A DNA stretch of 64,000 bases from Myxococcus hansupus. Its GTDB lineage: Bacteria > Myxococcota > Myxococcia > Myxococcales > Myxococcaceae. Under the pieces are notes generated by a model. The model did not search any database and was not told where the DNA came from. It was given only the letters and a program-made list of their open reading frames with translations. The stretch lies in the NCBI RefSeq assembly GCF_000280925.3, contig NZ_CP012109.1, positions 1,550,001 through 1,614,000 of the forward strand. Reading direction: 5' to 3'. Each line of letters starts with the position of its first letter. Positions within the stretch are counted from its first letter, which is position 1. Shown here piece by piece: positions 36,490 to 46,040 of this stretch. A program made the position numbers and the translations under genes.

Positions 36490-36519
36490 GTGGCTCCTCA
36501 TGTTACTTGCGCGCTGCCC

Positions 36520-37524
36520 ATGCCCAATCTTTCTCAATGGCGGGCCGCCCGGGGACGTCAGTCCCTCTACTCCGCCCTGCGACGTTTCTTCGCCGCCCAC
36601 GGTTACCTGGAGGTGGAGACGCCCCTGCTCATCCCCACCCCGGGGATGGAACCGCACATCAACGCGTTCGAGGCCGGCTTCATCCCGGAGACGGATGTGG
36701 GCTCCGCGCGGACGCTCTACCTGCACACCAGCCCCGAGTACGCCATGAAGCGGCTGCTCGCGGACGGTGCCGGGCCTTTGTTCCAGCTCTGCAAGGTGTT
36801 CCGGAACGGCGAGGTTTCACCGACGCACAATCCGGAATTCACGATGTTGGAGTTCTACCGGCCCCAGGCGGACTACCACGCCATCATGGACGACTTGGAG
36901 GGCGCGCTGGCCGAGGCGGGCCGAAGCGCCACCGAAGGGGAGCCCGGGGCCGACCCCGCCTTCTTCACCCGGACGCCCTACGAGCGCCTGACGGTGCGTG
37001 ACGCGGTGCTGCGGGCCACCGGGGTGGACATCCGTCTACATTCGGACGGTCCGTCCCTCAAGCGGGCGGCGGAGGCGGCTGGGGTGCGCACCGGGGACGC
37101 GCAGAGCTTCGACGACGTCTTCTTCCACCTCTTCCTCCAGAAGGTGGAGACGGGGTTGGGCCACGAGCGGCCGACCTTCCTGATTGAATACCCGGCGTCC
37201 ATGGCGGCCTTGTCACGGCTGAAGCCCGGGGATTCCACGGTGGCGGAGCGGGTGGAGCTGTACGCCAAGGGGTTGGAGCTGGCGAACGGCTTCTCCGAGC
37301 TGACCGACCCGGTGGAGCAGCGGACCCGATTGATGGAAGAACAGGAGCTCAGGCGCCAACTGGGTCGGTCCGTGTACCCACTGGACGAGCGGTTCCTTGA
37401 CGCGGTAGGCCGAATGCCCCCCTCGGCGGGAATCGCCGTGGGGCTCGATAGAATCCTGATGCTGCTGCTCGGGGTCCAGCGCATCTCGGACGTGCTCCTC
37501 TTCCCCGCCCACGAGTTCGTTTGA
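36520..37524 (+). CDS. epmA: Elongation factor P--(R)-beta-lysine ligase (EpmA/GenX/PoxA)
   Basis: 334 residues of class II aminoacyl-tRNA synthetase catalytic core without an anticodon-binding domain, the hallmark of EpmA. Motif 2 is visible in LCKVFRNGEVSPTHNPEFTM and motif 3 in GIAVGLDRILMLLLG. EpmA attaches a lysine-type residue to a conserved Lys of EF-P, helping polyproline translation. The start MPNLSQWRAARGRQ has a weak ribosome site. plsC overlaps by four bases and ppa overlaps plsC, so the three form a housekeeping operon. Confidence 0.85.
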   Translation: MPNLSQWRAARGRQSLYSALRRFFAAHGYLEVETPLLIPTPGMEPHINAFEAGFIPETDVGSARTLYLHTSPEYAMKRLLADGAGPLFQLCKVFRNGEVSPTHNPEFTMLEFYRPQADYHAIMDDLEGALAEAGRSATEGEPGADPAFFTRTPYERLTVRDAVLRATGVDIRLHSDGPSLKRAAEAAGVRTGDAQSFDDVFFHLFLQKVETGLGHERPTFLIEYPASMAALSRLKPGDSTVAERVELYAKGLELANGFSELTDPVEQRTRLMEEQELRRQLGRSVYPLDERFLDAVGRMPPSAGIAVGLDRILMLLLGVQRISDVLLFPAHEFV

Positions 37525-38258
37525 TTCGCAAACTCCTGCAGACGGCGTTCGCTGGCACGGCCGCGGTGGGCATCACCGGGGTGATTTCTCCCCTGGTGTC
37601 CGCGCTGTCGCTGCGAGACGCCAAGGACGCGGACGGCCTGCTGACGCTGTGGGGTCGGTCGGTGCTGGGGTCGGCCGGGGTGCGTCACGAGGCGGTGGGA
37701 CTGGAGAACGTGCCCGAGGACACGAACGTCGTCTTCGTGAGCAACCACCAGTCGCACTACGACGCGCTGGTGAACTTCGCCCACATCCGCAAGCACACGC
37801 GCTACGTGGCGAAGGCGGAGCTGTTCCGCATCCCCGTCTTCGGCCCGGCGCTCCGGCGCGCGGGCAACATCCCGGTGGAGCGCACGGGCGGTAGCGGAGA
37901 CAGGGCCCGCTTGTCCGAGGCCGTCACGGCGCTGCGTGAGCGGGTGAGCGTCCTCTTCTTCGCGGAGGGCACCCGCAGCACGGATGGGCGGCTGCGGCCG
38001 TTCAAGAAGGGCGCCGCGACGCTCGCCATTCAAGCCGGTGTTCCGGTGGTGCCCCTGGCCGTGTCGGGGACGCGGCTCATCCTCCCCAAGGGGGGCAGGG
38101 CGGTGCGGTGGGGGCAGCGGGTGACGCTGATGGTGGGCAAGCCCATCCCCACCCAGGGGCTGACGATGCAGGACCGCGACGCGCTCACGCGCCAGCTCGA
38201 GGACGCGGTCGCAGAACTCTATGCCGAGGCGTGCAGGCGCTCGGGAGACACTCCATGA
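37521..38258 (+). CDS. plsC: 1-acyl-sn-glycerol-3-phosphate acyltransferase
   Basis: 245 residues from a TTG start overlapping the epmA stop. The acyltransferase motifs are complete: NHQSHYD (the HX4D site), PVERTGGSGD, and FFAEGTRS with the phosphate-binding EGTRS. One N-terminal hydrophobic helix (FAGTAAVGITGVISPLVSAL) anchors it in the membrane. It makes phosphatidic acid from lysophosphatidic acid in phospholipid synthesis. Confidence 0.9.
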   Translation: MIRKLLQTAFAGTAAVGITGVISPLVSALSLRDAKDADGLLTLWGRSVLGSAGVRHEAVGLENVPEDTNVVFVSNHQSHYDALVNFAHIRKHTRYVAKAELFRIPVFGPALRRAGNIPVERTGGSGDRARLSEAVTALRERVSVLFFAEGTRSTDGRLRPFKKGAATLAIQAGVPVVPLAVSGTRLILPKGGRAVRWGQRVTLMVGKPIPTQGLTMQDRDALTRQLEDAVAELYAEACRRSGDTP

Positions 38259-38992
38259 AGAAGCCCATTCAGACGACGTCCCAGGCCCACCCGTGGCACG
38301 GCATCACCCCGGGTGAGGACGCCCCCGAAATCGTCACCGCGTACATCGAAATCGTCCCCACGGACGCGGTGAAGTACGAGCTGGACAAGGAGTCCGGCAT
38401 CCTCAAGCTGGACCGCCCGCAGCGCTTCAGCAGCCAGTGCCCCACGCTCTACGGCTTCATCCCGCAGACGTACTGCGACGAGCTGGTGGCGAAGCGCTGC
38501 GCGGAGCGCACGGGCCGCAAGGACATCAAGGGCGACGGCGACGCGATGGACATCTGCGTGCTGACGGAGAAGGTCATCTCCAACGGCAATCTGCTGGTGC
38601 GCGCGATTCCCATCGGCGGCTTCCGGATGGTCGACGGCGACGAGGCCGACGACAAGATCATCGCCGTGTTGGAGTCCGACCTCGTGTACGGCGAGCTGCA
38701 GCACATCGCGCAGCTTCCGCGCGCGCTGCTCGACCGGCTGAAGCACTACTTCCTCACGTACAAGCAGATTCCGGGCGAGGGGAAGCGCAGCGTGGAGATC
38801 GCCGAGGTCTACGACCAGCCGGAGGCGATCGAGGTCATCAAGCGCAGCATGAAGGACTACGAGCGCATCTACGGGCCGCAAATCACGACGCAGGCGCGCA
38901 AAACGCGCGTGCGCGGCGCGGCGGTGGAGGCGAAGATCGCCAAGCCCTCGAAGGCCAAGGCGAAGGCGGCGCGCAAGTCCCGCGCGTCCTGA
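38255..38992 (+). CDS. ppa: Inorganic pyrophosphatase, family I
   Basis: 245 residues from ATG 38255 (ATGA overlap with plsC). The soluble pyrophosphatase signature is present in DGDAMDICVL, with acidic metal ligands, and in DGDEADDKIIAV. At 245 residues it is longer than the ~175-residue bacterial norm, with an extended N-terminus and a Lys/Ala-rich basic tail (AKPSKAKAKAARKSRAS) that could bind nucleic acid or act as a flexible tail. It hydrolyses pyrophosphate from biosynthetic reactions in the cytosol. Confidence 0.9.
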   Translation: MKKPIQTTSQAHPWHGITPGEDAPEIVTAYIEIVPTDAVKYELDKESGILKLDRPQRFSSQCPTLYGFIPQTYCDELVAKRCAERTGRKDIKGDGDAMDICVLTEKVISNGNLLVRAIPIGGFRMVDGDEADDKIIAVLESDLVYGELQHIAQLPRALLDRLKHYFLTYKQIPGEGKRSVEIAEVYDQPEAIEVIKRSMKDYERIYGPQITTQARKTRVRGAAVEAKIAKPSKAKAKAARKSRAS

Positions 38993-38998
38993 GCGGAC

Positions 38999-40680
38999 TC
39001 AGCGGACCTCGACCAGCCGCACGCGCTTGTAGATGCGGCGGTCCAGTGGGAGCCGGGTGTCGATGAAGCCGAGCGCTTCATCGAACTCGAAGCTGAAGGT
39101 GGGGATGGGCGGGCTGATGGAGATGATCAGCTCGAACTCCCAGACGCTGCTGATGCGGGCCCTGCCGCCCACGGCTTCGGCGGGTGGCGGTGGCAGCTTC
39201 TCCGCCGCGGTGCGCACGTCCTTGATGGCCTCCTTGTCGACCTCGGGCTGGTGGCTGGGCTCCAGGAGCTGCACGTCGAGGAGCTGCCCCTGCGCATCCT
39301 GGACGACGCGGATGAGGGCCCGGCGCGTGGTGCGGAACTCCTGCCGCATCTGCTGCCGCATCTCCCGGCGGGCGTTGAGCGTGGGGTCCCCGGCGGTGGT
39401 GATGGGCCTGCGCCGGTCTTCCCCTGGGCCGTTCTTCGCGGCGAACGAGCCCGAAGCGCCGTAGTCCGCGGCACGCTCCATCCAGACGCGCGAGTATGCC
39501 CGGCCGCGCTCCATGCCCATGTCGAAGTAGCCCTGGAGGCCGTGCTCCTTCACGGAGCGATCGGCGTCCCACGCCTTCATCAACGCCTTGCCGAGCTGGC
39601 CGTAGTACGGATGCACGAGGCCACGGTCCACCCGGCCCCGGCCGACGCTCTCCGACACGATGTCCTCCACCAGGGCCTGGGTGGAAGGGGAGGCGTGGCG
39701 GTCCGCGACGCCCGCGTCGAGCTCGGCCACCGGCCCCTGCGCTCCGTTCGACAGGGGCGTGAGCTGCCGGGCCGCGAGCAGCAGCCGTGAGCCCGCGACC
39801 GGAATGTCGGAGGGCCGCGGCTCCACCCGTGGGATGTCCATGGGGGCCGGCTGAGACACCGTGGGCGCGGTGTCGCGTGCGAGCGGCTCGGATAGTGCCT
39901 CCGTCGCTGGAGGCTTCGTGTCGCGTGCGAGCGGCTCGGATAGTGCCTCCGTCGCTGGAGGCTCCGTGTCGCGTGCGAGCGGCTCGGATAGTGCCTCCGT
40001 CGCTGGAGGCTTCGTGTCGCGTGCGAGTGGCTCGGACGGTACCTCCGTCGCTGGAGGCTTCGTGTCGCGTGCGAGTGGCTCGGACGGTACCTCCGTCGCT
40101 GGCGGCTCCGTGTCGCGTGCGGGTGACTCGGACAGTGCCTCCGTCGCTGGGGGCTCCGTGTCGCGTGCGGGTGGCTCGGACAGCGCCTCCGTCGCTGGAG
40201 GCTCCGTGTCGTCGCGTGCGAGTGACTCGGACGTGGGCTGTGACTGAGTCGGCGTTGGGCCGCGCGCGAGCGCGGGGGCTCCGGCGGAACCTTCTCCGGT
40301 TCGGGCGCCGTGTCGCGCGCGAGCGCATCGGGCAGCGGACCTGTCGGTTGCGACGCTGTGTCGCGTGCGGGCGCCTCGGGTGTGGGTGCTGAATCTGCGG
40401 CCTGTCGCGGGGCCTCCTTGGGCGTGGGTGCCGCGTCGCGCGTCCGTGAATCAGGCTCGGGCGCCGCCTGGGCCACCGGCGCTGTATCGGCCTGCGCTTG
40501 CTCGCGAGACTCCGGCGGGGTCGCCACCTCCACATCGACCCATTCGAGGGCCGCCACCGGGGCGGGCGGGGGCGGGGGCGAAACACGCTCCCCTCCCTCC
40601 AGTACCAGCCAGAGGAGCCCATGGACGCCCAGGCTGGCGACGAGCGCGGTCAGCAGGCGTGGGGTGGGCGAGGAAGGCAT
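38999..40680 (-). pseudogene. TonB-family protein with repeat linker, disrupted by a -1 frameshift
   Basis: The N-terminus (from ATG 40680) is a TonB-type anchor (ALVASLGVHGLLWLVLE) followed by a Pro-rich stretch ending EPEKVPPEPP. The C-terminal TonB domain (GRARISSVWEFELIIS, RRIYKRVRLVEVR) is in another frame, ending at 38999. The whole span is 1682 bases, one short of a multiple of three. One extra C in the C5 run on the coding strand (plus-strand GGGGG at 40274-40278) restores a single ~560-residue frame in which the 16-residue repeats LARDTKPPATEALSEP read naturally. Either a sequencing indel or a real lesion. An intact product would transduce proton-motive energy to outer-membrane receptors. 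Confidence 0.75.
39862..40230 (-). repeat. 48-bp tandem repeats encoding a Pro/Ala-rich periplasmic linker
   Basis: The marker TCGCGTGCG recurs at 39873, 39921, 39969, 40017, 40065, 40113, 40161 and 40212: exact 48-base spacing, with the last step 51 because of a 3-base insertion. In the coding frame each unit gives LARDTKPPATEALSEP with small changes. There are no spacers, so this is a coding minisatellite in the TonB-like gene, probably variable in copy number. Confidence 0.85.
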
Positions 40681-40739
40681 GCGCCTCCATTTAACCCCGC
40701 TTTCTCGTCACGCCCTGGGAATCCGAAGGGGAGGATAGG

Positions 40740-40760
40740 AAACGCAACCCCGACGCGTTT
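40740..40760. promoter_or_regulatory. Inverted repeat between divergent tonB-like and pncB genes
   Basis: AAACGC (40740-40745) and GCGTTT (40755-40760) flank a 9-base centre, one helical turn-type spacing, about 33 bases before the pncB start. It is a possible operator; no regulator is identified. Confidence 0.35.
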
Positions 40761-40792
40761 ACTCTTCGCGGCATCGGAGGAAGGACCCAAGG

Positions 40793-42238
40793 ATGGCGAC
40801 CTCGCTGCTCGCGACGGATGGCTACAAGTTCAGCATGGCGGAAGCGGGCTGGCCCCTCCGCCGGGAAACATTCTACTACTCGCACCGCAGGGGCGGTCTG
40901 CAGGTGATGCCGCTCGATGTGGCGGCTTTCGTCCAGTCGCTCATCCCCGAGCCCAAGGCCGAGGACTACGATTACCTCAGCCGGTACGACTACGAGATGG
41001 GCGTGGGCTTCAAGGCGGCCATCCTCCGCCGTGAGAAACTCAGCATCCGCGCCATTCCCAAGGGCGCGCTCTTCTATCCCCGCGAGCCCATCCTCACCAT
41101 CAGCGGCCCGTCCGCCCTGGTGTCGTGGATGGAGCCCTTGCTGCTCCAGCTCAACTTCCGCATCCAGGTCGCCACGCTGGGGCTGTCCGACCGCGACGCC
41201 CTGGCCCGTGCGCTCGCCACCGTCACCTGCGAAGAGCAGAAGGCCATTGCCCTGGAGACGCTCGACGCGGTGGGCGTGAAGGGGGTGTCCATCACGGTGG
41301 ATTCGGAGGGCTACGCGAAGCGTGTGACGGCCACCGTGAAGGAGCTGGTGGACATCGTCGAGGACCCGGCGCGCATCTTCGAGGTGGGCCTGCGCGCCGC
41401 CACCTGTCTGGAGCAGCACGAGCTGGCGCTGCGAAGCTGCAAGGACGCCGGCGTCACGCGCACCAGCAACGTGGAGGGCGCGGCCAAGCTGGGGATGATT
41501 CCCGTGGGCACCATGGGCCACGAGCACATCCAGCGGTATGGCTCGGACGACGCGGCCTTCCGGGCCATGCGCGAGCGGCGGCCCCAGCGCTCCAGCTACC
41601 TGCTGGACACCTTCGACACGCTCACCTCCGGCATCCCCGCGGCCTTCCAGCTCATCCGCGAGGAGCCGGGCAACAACGACTCCATCCGCTTCGACTCCGG
41701 CAACAAGAAGCTCCAGTACCTCTACGCGGTGACGCTGGCGCGCGACATCGGGATTCGTCCGGTGAACATCCTCGAGGACGGTCTGGACGCGGAGGCCACG
41801 CGGGAGTTCGAGGCGCTGCGCCGGCAGGTGGGCTGGGAGCCGTCCGCGCAGTTCTACGGTTACGGCGGGCACATCGTCGCGCGGACCATGGACTGCCCGC
41901 TGACGCGAGACCGCGTGGCCGCCATCTACAAGCTGTCGCGCACGGGCAACACGCCGGTGATGAAGTTCGGCAACGAACTGGCCGAGGGCAAGAAGAGCAT
42001 CCCGGGCGAGCCCGTCCTCTTCCGCCGCCGTCATGGCTCGGGGCCCATCGGGCTCGTCGGGCAGTTGGGGGAGGCCGTCCCGGACGGTTACTTCCCCCTC
42101 ATGGAGAGCGCGCCGGAAGCGCCGTCGCTGGTGGGCGCGTTGGAGTCGGCCAAGGAGGCCCGAGTCGCCTACACCGCCGCGACCCAGGCGCTGGTGGACG
42201 ACCTGCACCGGCGACACTTCCCCCAGCAGCAGCGCTGA
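40793..42238 (+). CDS. pncB: Nicotinate phosphoribosyltransferase
   Basis: 481 residues from ATG 40793 (GGAGGAAGG upstream). The start LLATDGYKFSMAEAGW is the NAPRTase substrate-binding N-terminus. RTSNVEGAAKLGMIPVGTMG, SYLLDTFDTLTSG, FDSGNKKLQYLYAV and YGYGGHIVA match conserved blocks, including the catalytic region and the phosphoribosyl-binding end. It converts nicotinate plus PRPP to nicotinate mononucleotide in the NAD salvage pathway. The next gene, a cysteine hydrolase of nicotinamidase type, is 11 bases downstream. Confidence 0.92.
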   Translation: MATSLLATDGYKFSMAEAGWPLRRETFYYSHRRGGLQVMPLDVAAFVQSLIPEPKAEDYDYLSRYDYEMGVGFKAAILRREKLSIRAIPKGALFYPREPILTISGPSALVSWMEPLLLQLNFRIQVATLGLSDRDALARALATVTCEEQKAIALETLDAVGVKGVSITVDSEGYAKRVTATVKELVDIVEDPARIFEVGLRAATCLEQHELALRSCKDAGVTRTSNVEGAAKLGMIPVGTMGHEHIQRYGSDDAAFRAMRERRPQRSSYLLDTFDTLTSGIPAAFQLIREEPGNNDSIRFDSGNKKLQYLYAVTLARDIGIRPVNILEDGLDAEATREFEALRRQVGWEPSAQFYGYGGHIVARTMDCPLTRDRVAAIYKLSRTGNTPVMKFGNELAEGKKSIPGEPVLFRRRHGSGPIGLVGQLGEAVPDGYFPLMESAPEAPSLVGALESAKEARVAYTAATQALVDDLHRRHFPQQQR

Positions 42239-42249
42239 GCGAGGCCGAC

Positions 42250-43227
42250 ATGCGCTTGCCCATCCCCCGTTTCCACGACGAAGCCCGCGTCAGTCAGCTC
42301 CACCTGGAGCGCGGAGCGGAGGTGGCCGAGGAGGCCCTCCGTTACGCGGCCGAGCACCGCATCCGTCCCGCGCGTGAGGACGCGGTGCGGGTGGCCGCGT
42401 TCGGCATCGACGTGCAGGTGGCGTTCTGCACGCCGGGCGCCAGTCTCTTCGTGCCCGGCGCGGTGGAGGACACGCAGCGCACGTTGCGCTGGCTCTACGC
42501 GAACCTGGACCGCGTGACGGAGCTGGTCTTCTCGCTGGACACCCACCGGGCGTTCCACGTCTTTCACCCCTCCTGGTGGCGAGACGCGGAGGGCCGTCCG
42601 CCTCCGCCGCTGACGGCCATCACCGCGGGGGACGTGCGGTCGGGTCGGTGGCGGGCCACGCGCTTCCACGAGGAGAGCCTCGCCTACTGCGAGCAACTCG
42701 AGGCGAGCGGCCGGTACGTGCTCACCGTCTGGCCCTTCCACGCGATGCTCGGCGGTTTGAGCCACGCGCTGGTGCCGTCCATGTTCGAGGCGAGCCTCTT
42801 CCACGCGCTGGTCCGCGACGTGCCCACGCACTTCGAACTCAAGGGCGAGCACCCGCTCACGGAGAACTACTCCGTGCTGTCGCCCGAGGTGACGGAGGTG
42901 AAGGGGCAGACGGTGGGGGCGTTCAACACGCGCCTCTTCGACCACCTGATGTCCTTCGACCGCGTCTACGTGTTCGGGCAGGCCAGCTCGCACTGCGTGC
43001 TCAACACGCTGCTGGACCTGCGCCGTCACATCGAGCGGACGGACCCCTCGAAGATGGGGCGCGTCTACATCCTGGAGGACGCGATGAGCCCGGTGCCCGC
43101 GCCCCCGTTGGAGCCGCTGCCGCCCTCGCTGGACTTCCCCCGGCTGGCGCGCGAGGCGCTCAGCGAGTTCCAGGCGGCGGGCATGCGGGTGGTGCGGACC
43201 ACGGACGGAGTGGACGTCGGCACGTAG
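42250..43227 (+). CDS. Cysteine hydrolase of the isochorismatase/nicotinamidase superfamily
   Basis: 325 residues. Asp54 in FGIDVQVAFC and Cys249 in GQASSHCVLNTL are the catalytic Asp and Cys; a Lys between them is expected from the family, and candidates occur near GEHPLTENY. Following pncB it probably deamidates nicotinamide to nicotinate, giving a two-step salvage operon. It is longer than typical PncA (~200 residues), with an N-terminal helical extension and an insertion, so another small-amide substrate is possible. Confidence 0.78.
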   Translation: MRLPIPRFHDEARVSQLHLERGAEVAEEALRYAAEHRIRPAREDAVRVAAFGIDVQVAFCTPGASLFVPGAVEDTQRTLRWLYANLDRVTELVFSLDTHRAFHVFHPSWWRDAEGRPPPPLTAITAGDVRSGRWRATRFHEESLAYCEQLEASGRYVLTVWPFHAMLGGLSHALVPSMFEASLFHALVRDVPTHFELKGEHPLTENYSVLSPEVTEVKGQTVGAFNTRLFDHLMSFDRVYVFGQASSHCVLNTLLDLRRHIERTDPSKMGRVYILEDAMSPVPAPPLEPLPPSLDFPRLAREALSEFQAAGMRVVRTTDGVDVGT

Positions 43228-43490
43228 CGACGGGTGAAGCTGCTCGACGGACCTGGAGGGTCCTGGCGGCGGCGAAAGCCAGCAGGGCGTCGTCGCCCTG
43301 CGGCCTCACTGCCTTGAGCCCAGGAGGGCTCCAGCGTCCCTCGGGGCACCCTGGAGTGCTAGGGTGGAGGCGCTGGACGCGGGACGTGGAAACGATTGCC
43401 GGGTGGGTACGCCCACGTACGCAGCGTGTGTTAGCATTCCCCGTTCGTTCCCGGCGAGGCTGGGACCTCCGCGTCGGTGAAGGGGGAGTC
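43228..43490. other. 263-base gap before vgrG, with a strong hairpin
   Basis: No gene seen. It contains the hairpin listed separately and a short inverted repeat GTGGG/CCCAC within GGGTGGGTACGCCCACG near 43405. The vgrG promoter is presumably here; no clear -10/-35 or sigma-54 element was recognised. Confidence 0.35.
43282..43301 (+). terminator. Hairpin downstream of the nicotinamidase-like gene
   Basis: GCAGGGCG and CGCCCTGC form a perfect 8-bp stem with a TCGT tetraloop, 55 bases after the stop codon. No T-run follows. Probably ends the NAD salvage operon. Confidence 0.5.
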
Positions 43491-45992
43491 ATGGCCGCTT
43501 CTATCAATCCGTCCGCGTTCAAGGTGCAGGTCGGGGCACACGGCGTCGACGCTCTCTTCGTCACGGGCGTCTCAGGCACCGAGGCGTTGAGCCACCTCTT
43601 CGACTTCCGGGTGGACTTCTTCGCTCGCGATGGCGAACCCCTCGACACCACCGAACTGGTGGGCAAGGACGCGCTCCTCACCATCTCCATCCGCGACAGC
43701 GCGCCTCGCCAGGTGCACGGCTGGGTCCGGGAGGTGGAGTCGCTGGGGATGAAGACGGGCCGCCGCCGCTACCGCGCGCACGTGGTGCCCAAGCTGTGGC
43801 GCCTCACGCAGCAGCACCGCAGCCGCATCTTCCAGCACAAGTCCGTGCCGGAAATCCTCAAGGACGTCCTGGGCGAAGCGGGCGTGAAGACGCGGCAGGC
43901 GCTGTCGGGAACCTATGCGTCCCGTGACTACTGCGTGCAGTACCGCGAGAGCGACTTCGCCTTCATCAGCCGGTTGATGGAGTGGGAAGGCATCTTCTAC
44001 TTCTTCGAGCACTCCGAAGACGGGCACACGCTGGTGCTGGGCGACAAGCCCAGCGCGCATGCGCCGCTGCCGCAGGGCGCGCGGCTTCCGCTGCGCCCCC
44101 ACCTGGGCAAGGAAGTGGTGGACGGGGAGTACCTCTCCTCGCTGGAGCTGGTGCATCGCCTGCGGCCCGGCGCCGTGCACGTGAAGGACTTCGACTTCGA
44201 GAAGCCCAGCCTGGACATCTCCGGCAAGGCGAATGCCCCCGAGGGAGTCACCGCGCTGGAGCTCTACGAGTACCCGGCGGGTTACGTGGAGCCGGGCGTG
44301 GGCAAGGCCACGTCGAACGTCCGCTCCGAAGCGGCCAGCATGGGCGGGCGGACGTTGTCGGGGCAGGGCGTGGCGCCGCGCCTGACGCCGGGCTTCCTGT
44401 TGGAAGTGCAGGCCCCGGAGGACGGCACCTTCGCGGGGGAGTACCTGGTCACCGAGGTGACGCACTCCGGCACGCAGCCGGAAGTCACGCCGGACAGCGA
44501 GGCGCTCCAGGGCGTCTACCGCAATCAGTATCAGTTGCTGCCCAAGGCCGTGCCCTATCGCCCCCGGCGTCTGACGCCGCTGCCGCAGATCGCCGGCCCG
44601 CAGACGGCCACGGTGGTGGGACCCGCGGGTGAGGAGATTCACACCGACGGGCACGGGCGCATCAAGGTGCAGTTCCACTGGGACCGAGCGGGCAAGCGCG
44701 ACGACAAGGCGTCGTGCTGGGTCCGCGTGGGGCAGCCCTGGGGCGGCCCCGCCTGGGGTGACGTGTGGCTGCCGCGCATCGGCCAGGAGGTGGTGGTGCG
44801 CTTCCTGGAGGGTGACCCGGACCGTCCGCTGGTGGCGGGGGCCGTCTACAACGGCGCCAACACGGTGCCGTACGGCCTGCCCGGCGAGAAGACGAAGTCC
44901 ACGCGCAAGAGCGCCTCCAGCCTGGGCAGCGACGGCTTCAACGAGGTCCGGGTGGAGGACGCCACGGGCCAGGAAGAGGTCTTCACGCACGCGCAGAAGG
45001 ACGAAGACCTGCTGACGGAGAACGACAAGGACCAGCAGGTGCGGGGCTACGAGGACCTGCTGGTGAAGAAGGACCGCAAGCGCACGGTGGAGGGCAACCA
45101 GGAGCTCCGCGTGGGCGCGGACGACGTGAGCATCGTGGAGAAGAACCAGACGCTCCTGGTGCAGGGCAACCGCTCCTCCACGACGACGCAGTCCCACTCC
45201 GAGGAGGTGGAGGGCAACCAGGTGATGACGGTGGGCGGCAACCTCACCGGGCTGGTGCTCCAGGGCGCCATGGAGAACGTGGGCGCGGCGAAGGCCACCA
45301 CCATTGGCGGTGCCTACAGCGTCAACGTGGCGCTGGCCTACAACGAGGCCACGGGCGGGGCGCGGGCGCTGCAAGTCGGCGCGGCGCACACCGAGCACGT
45401 GCTGGGCGTGCGGCAGGAGACGGTGGCCAAGGACAAGACGGTGGACGTGGGCGGCGGGTGGGACCTGCGGACCAAGGGCCAGCTCACGTTGACCATTGGC
45501 AAGGACTGGGACGAGGACATCGGCAAGAAGACGGGCATCTTCGTCACCGACGTCATGGCCGGCCTGTCCAAGAAGTTCGAGCTGAAGGCGGACACCTTCT
45601 CGCTCATCGTCGGGGACAACCTCATCCTCAAGATGGAGAAGTCCGGCAAGGTGACGTTCGCGCTCAAGACGCTCACCGTCGACGGCAAGGAAGTGAAGAT
45701 CAAGGGCGCGAAGGTGAAGATGGAGGCGGCGGGTTCGCTCAAGAGCGACAAGCGCAAGGCCGAGGAGCTGGAGCACTTGAAGGACCCGGACCCCCTCAAC
45801 GTCGAGTTCACCCTCAAGGACATCAACGGCAAGCCCGTGAAGGATCAGCCCTTCGAGCTGCACATGCCCGACGGCAGCATCAAGAAGGGCAACGTGGACG
45901 GGAGCGGGAAGGCGGTGGTGGAGAAGGTGCCACCCGGCGACTACCGCGTCGTCTTTCCGGAGATGTCAGGCCGCATCAACAAGGGTTCCTGA
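43491..45992 (+). CDS. vgrG: Type VI secretion tip protein VgrG with transthyretin-like C-terminal extension
   Basis: 833 residues from ATG 43491 (AAGGGGGAG upstream). The gp27-like base (about 1-370) has FKVQVGAHGVDALFV, DYCVQYRESDFAFISRLMEW and EGIFYFFEH. An OB-fold (HTDGHGRIKVQFHWD) and a gp5-like needle of short strand repeats rich in Gly, Asn and Asp follow. The last ~65 residues (VEFTLKDINGKPVKDQPFEL onward) look like a transthyretin/carboxypeptidase-regulatory-like domain, often used to dock effectors. VgrG tips the T6SS tube. The next gene, 48 bases downstream, is the likely cargo. Confidence 0.93.
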   Translation: MAASINPSAFKVQVGAHGVDALFVTGVSGTEALSHLFDFRVDFFARDGEPLDTTELVGKDALLTISIRDSAPRQVHGWVREVESLGMKTGRRRYRAHVVPKLWRLTQQHRSRIFQHKSVPEILKDVLGEAGVKTRQALSGTYASRDYCVQYRESDFAFISRLMEWEGIFYFFEHSEDGHTLVLGDKPSAHAPLPQGARLPLRPHLGKEVVDGEYLSSLELVHRLRPGAVHVKDFDFEKPSLDISGKANAPEGVTALELYEYPAGYVEPGVGKATSNVRSEAASMGGRTLSGQGVAPRLTPGFLLEVQAPEDGTFAGEYLVTEVTHSGTQPEVTPDSEALQGVYRNQYQLLPKAVPYRPRRLTPLPQIAGPQTATVVGPAGEEIHTDGHGRIKVQFHWDRAGKRDDKASCWVRVGQPWGGPAWGDVWLPRIGQEVVVRFLEGDPDRPLVAGAVYNGANTVPYGLPGEKTKSTRKSASSLGSDGFNEVRVEDATGQEEVFTHAQKDEDLLTENDKDQQVRGYEDLLVKKDRKRTVEGNQELRVGADDVSIVEKNQTLLVQGNRSSTTTQSHSEEVEGNQVMTVGGNLTGLVLQGAMENVGAAKATTIGGAYSVNVALAYNEATGGARALQVGAAHTEHVLGVRQETVAKDKTVDVGGGWDLRTKGQLTLTIGKDWDEDIGKKTGIFVTDVMAGLSKKFELKADTFSLIVGDNLILKMEKSGKVTFALKTLTVDGKEVKIKGAKVKMEAAGSLKSDKRKAEELEHLKDPDPLNVEFTLKDINGKPVKDQPFELHMPDGSIKKGNVDGSGKAVVEKVPPGDYRVVFPEMSGRINKGS

Positions 45993-46040
45993 GGCGGAAC
46001 GGCCCGCGCGGGCACACGCGCCAAATCGGATAGGCCAACG

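Noticed and set aside
39862..40230. CRISPR-like array
   Set aside because: Units are contiguous, without spacers, and in a coding frame.
39861..40247. Plus-strand repeat protein frame (SRASGSDSASVAGG units)
   Set aside because: Antisense of the same minisatellite, with no ribosome site or domain.
39078..40622. A 514-residue minus-strand frame with RTRHEASSDGG-type repeats
   Set aside because: It is an out-of-phase reading of the 48-bp repeat in the TonB-like gene; the frame giving LARDTKPPATEALSEP joins the TonB domain and is the coding one.
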